A stretch of 6,510 bases of DNA. Origin: Pyrinomonadaceae bacterium. GTDB taxonomy: Bacteria; Acidobacteriota; Blastocatellia; Pyrinomonadales; Pyrinomonadaceae. Positions 6,385 to 6,510 of this stretch are shown piece by piece. Within the stretch, counting starts at the first letter, position 1. Every line of letters begins with the position of its first letter. A model generated the notes under the pieces. It searched no databases and was not told the origin of the DNA. It saw only the letters and a list, made by a program, of their open reading frames with translations. A program made the translations under genes and the position numbers. The stretch covers positions 1 through 6,510 of the forward strand of contig JACCRA010000416.1 in the NCBI GenBank assembly GCA_013813825.1, given 5' to 3'.

Positions 6385-6451
6385 AAGTCCAAAGTCCAAA
6401 GTCCAAAGTCAACCGCCTGCTTTCAGACTTTGGACTTTGGACTTTGAACTT
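6385..6451. repeat. 26-bp inverted repeat built of AAGTCCA heptamers
   Basis: The left arm 6385-6410 is AAGTCCA three times plus AAGTC. The right arm 6426-6451 is its reverse complement with one mismatch (GAACTT for GGACTT at the outer end). The loop is 15 nt (6411-6425). There is no T-run on either side, so it does not look like a standard intrinsic terminator. On the ispD transcript the stem closes 3 nt before the ATG and would cover any ribosome binding site. Confidence 0.92.
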
Positions 6452-6510
6452 CATCTCAGTCTTCGTGATCGATGCTGCGCTGGGTGGTACTGGCGGAAGC
6501 GGGCGCGCGC
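6452..6510. other. Unassigned right edge
   Basis: Two minus-strand frames are open from the edge. One ends at TGA 6456-6458 and would give the 17-residue tail RAPASASTTQRSIDHED, which has the look of a polar C terminus. The other ends at 6451-6453 with an Arg-rich tail. A plus-strand ATG at 6472 also stays open to the edge (MLRWVVLAEAGAR) but has no ribosome binding site. The stretch is too short to decide; the first reading fits best with an upstream gene on the same strand as ispD. Confidence 0.25.

Noticed and set aside
5467..6447. 326-codon plus-strand ORF opposite ispD and the membrane-protein gene
   Set aside because: It is antisense to a clearly recognisable ispD, rich in Arg and His with no domain-like pattern, and is the expected shadow in GC-rich DNA. 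The other long plus-strand frames opposite the ABC, BMP and phosphorylase genes were dismissed for the same reason.
6385..6451. Hairpin as an intrinsic terminator of the upstream gene
   Set aside because: The stem is long but not GC-capped, and no U-tract follows on either strand; it runs straight into the ispD start codon.
6242..6454. 70-codon minus-strand ORF starting MKFKVQSPKS across the hairpin, as a leader peptide of ispD
   Set aside because: Its N terminus is only the translation of the AAGTCCA repeat and the rest runs out of frame through ispD. No ribosome binding site was seen.

Overview
All supported genes lie on the minus strand and read from right to left. The most likely source is a GC-rich, non-enteric bacterium with a conventional code: TGG is Trp, and TGA, TAA and ATGA overlaps end genes. 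Three features recall Acidobacteriota (subdivision-4 type) or other large environmental genomes: heptamer repeats in gene junctions, a small antitoxin of the DUF104 type, and an S23-type four-helix-bundle gene between heptamer blocks. This taxonomic guess is an inference with modest confidence.

In transcription order the window holds the following. (1) At 6452-6510 there is an unassigned edge, possibly the tail of an upstream gene. (2) At 6385-6451 there is a 26-bp inverted repeat of the heptamer AAGTCCA ending 3 nt before a start codon. (3) ispD spans 5674-6381. (4) A small membrane-protein gene at 5207-5656 is cut by one in-frame TGA. (5) A second heptamer block lies at 5180-5203. (6) ispF spans 4690-5175. 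(7) A thymidine/pyrimidine-nucleoside phosphorylase gene lies at 3359-4693 and overlaps ispF by ATGA. (8) A BMP-family lipoprotein gene lies at 2298-3362, again with an ATGA overlap. (9) A possible inserted cassette at 1835-2295 is an S23-type four-helix-bundle gene between two inverted arrays of GGGTGTC. (10) The double-ATPase subunit of a nucleoside/sugar ABC importer spans 315-1829. (11) A DUF104/AF2212-like antitoxin gene spans 19-258.

Two themes are joined in one tightly packed run. ispD and ispF are steps 3 and 5 of the MEP isoprenoid pathway. The phosphorylase, BMP lipoprotein and ABC ATPase form a nucleoside uptake and salvage module: capture, energised import, then phosphorolysis to base and pentose-1-phosphate. 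The permease genes that should accompany the ATPase are not in the window.

The most unusual signal is in the junctions. Three unrelated 7-base repeats (GGGTGTC, CAGTTTT, AAGTCCA) each lie 3-5 nt upstream of a start codon (ABC ATPase, ispF, ispD). None of those three starts has a recognisable Shine-Dalgarno sequence. The S23 cassette, by contrast, carries its own good ribosome binding site and is visibly more AT-rich than its neighbours. It resembles a 23S rRNA intervening sequence that has moved into a protein-coding operon. No CRISPR array, tRNA, rRNA or transposase was seen. No convincing intrinsic terminator was seen either, and no gap exceeds 300 bases.
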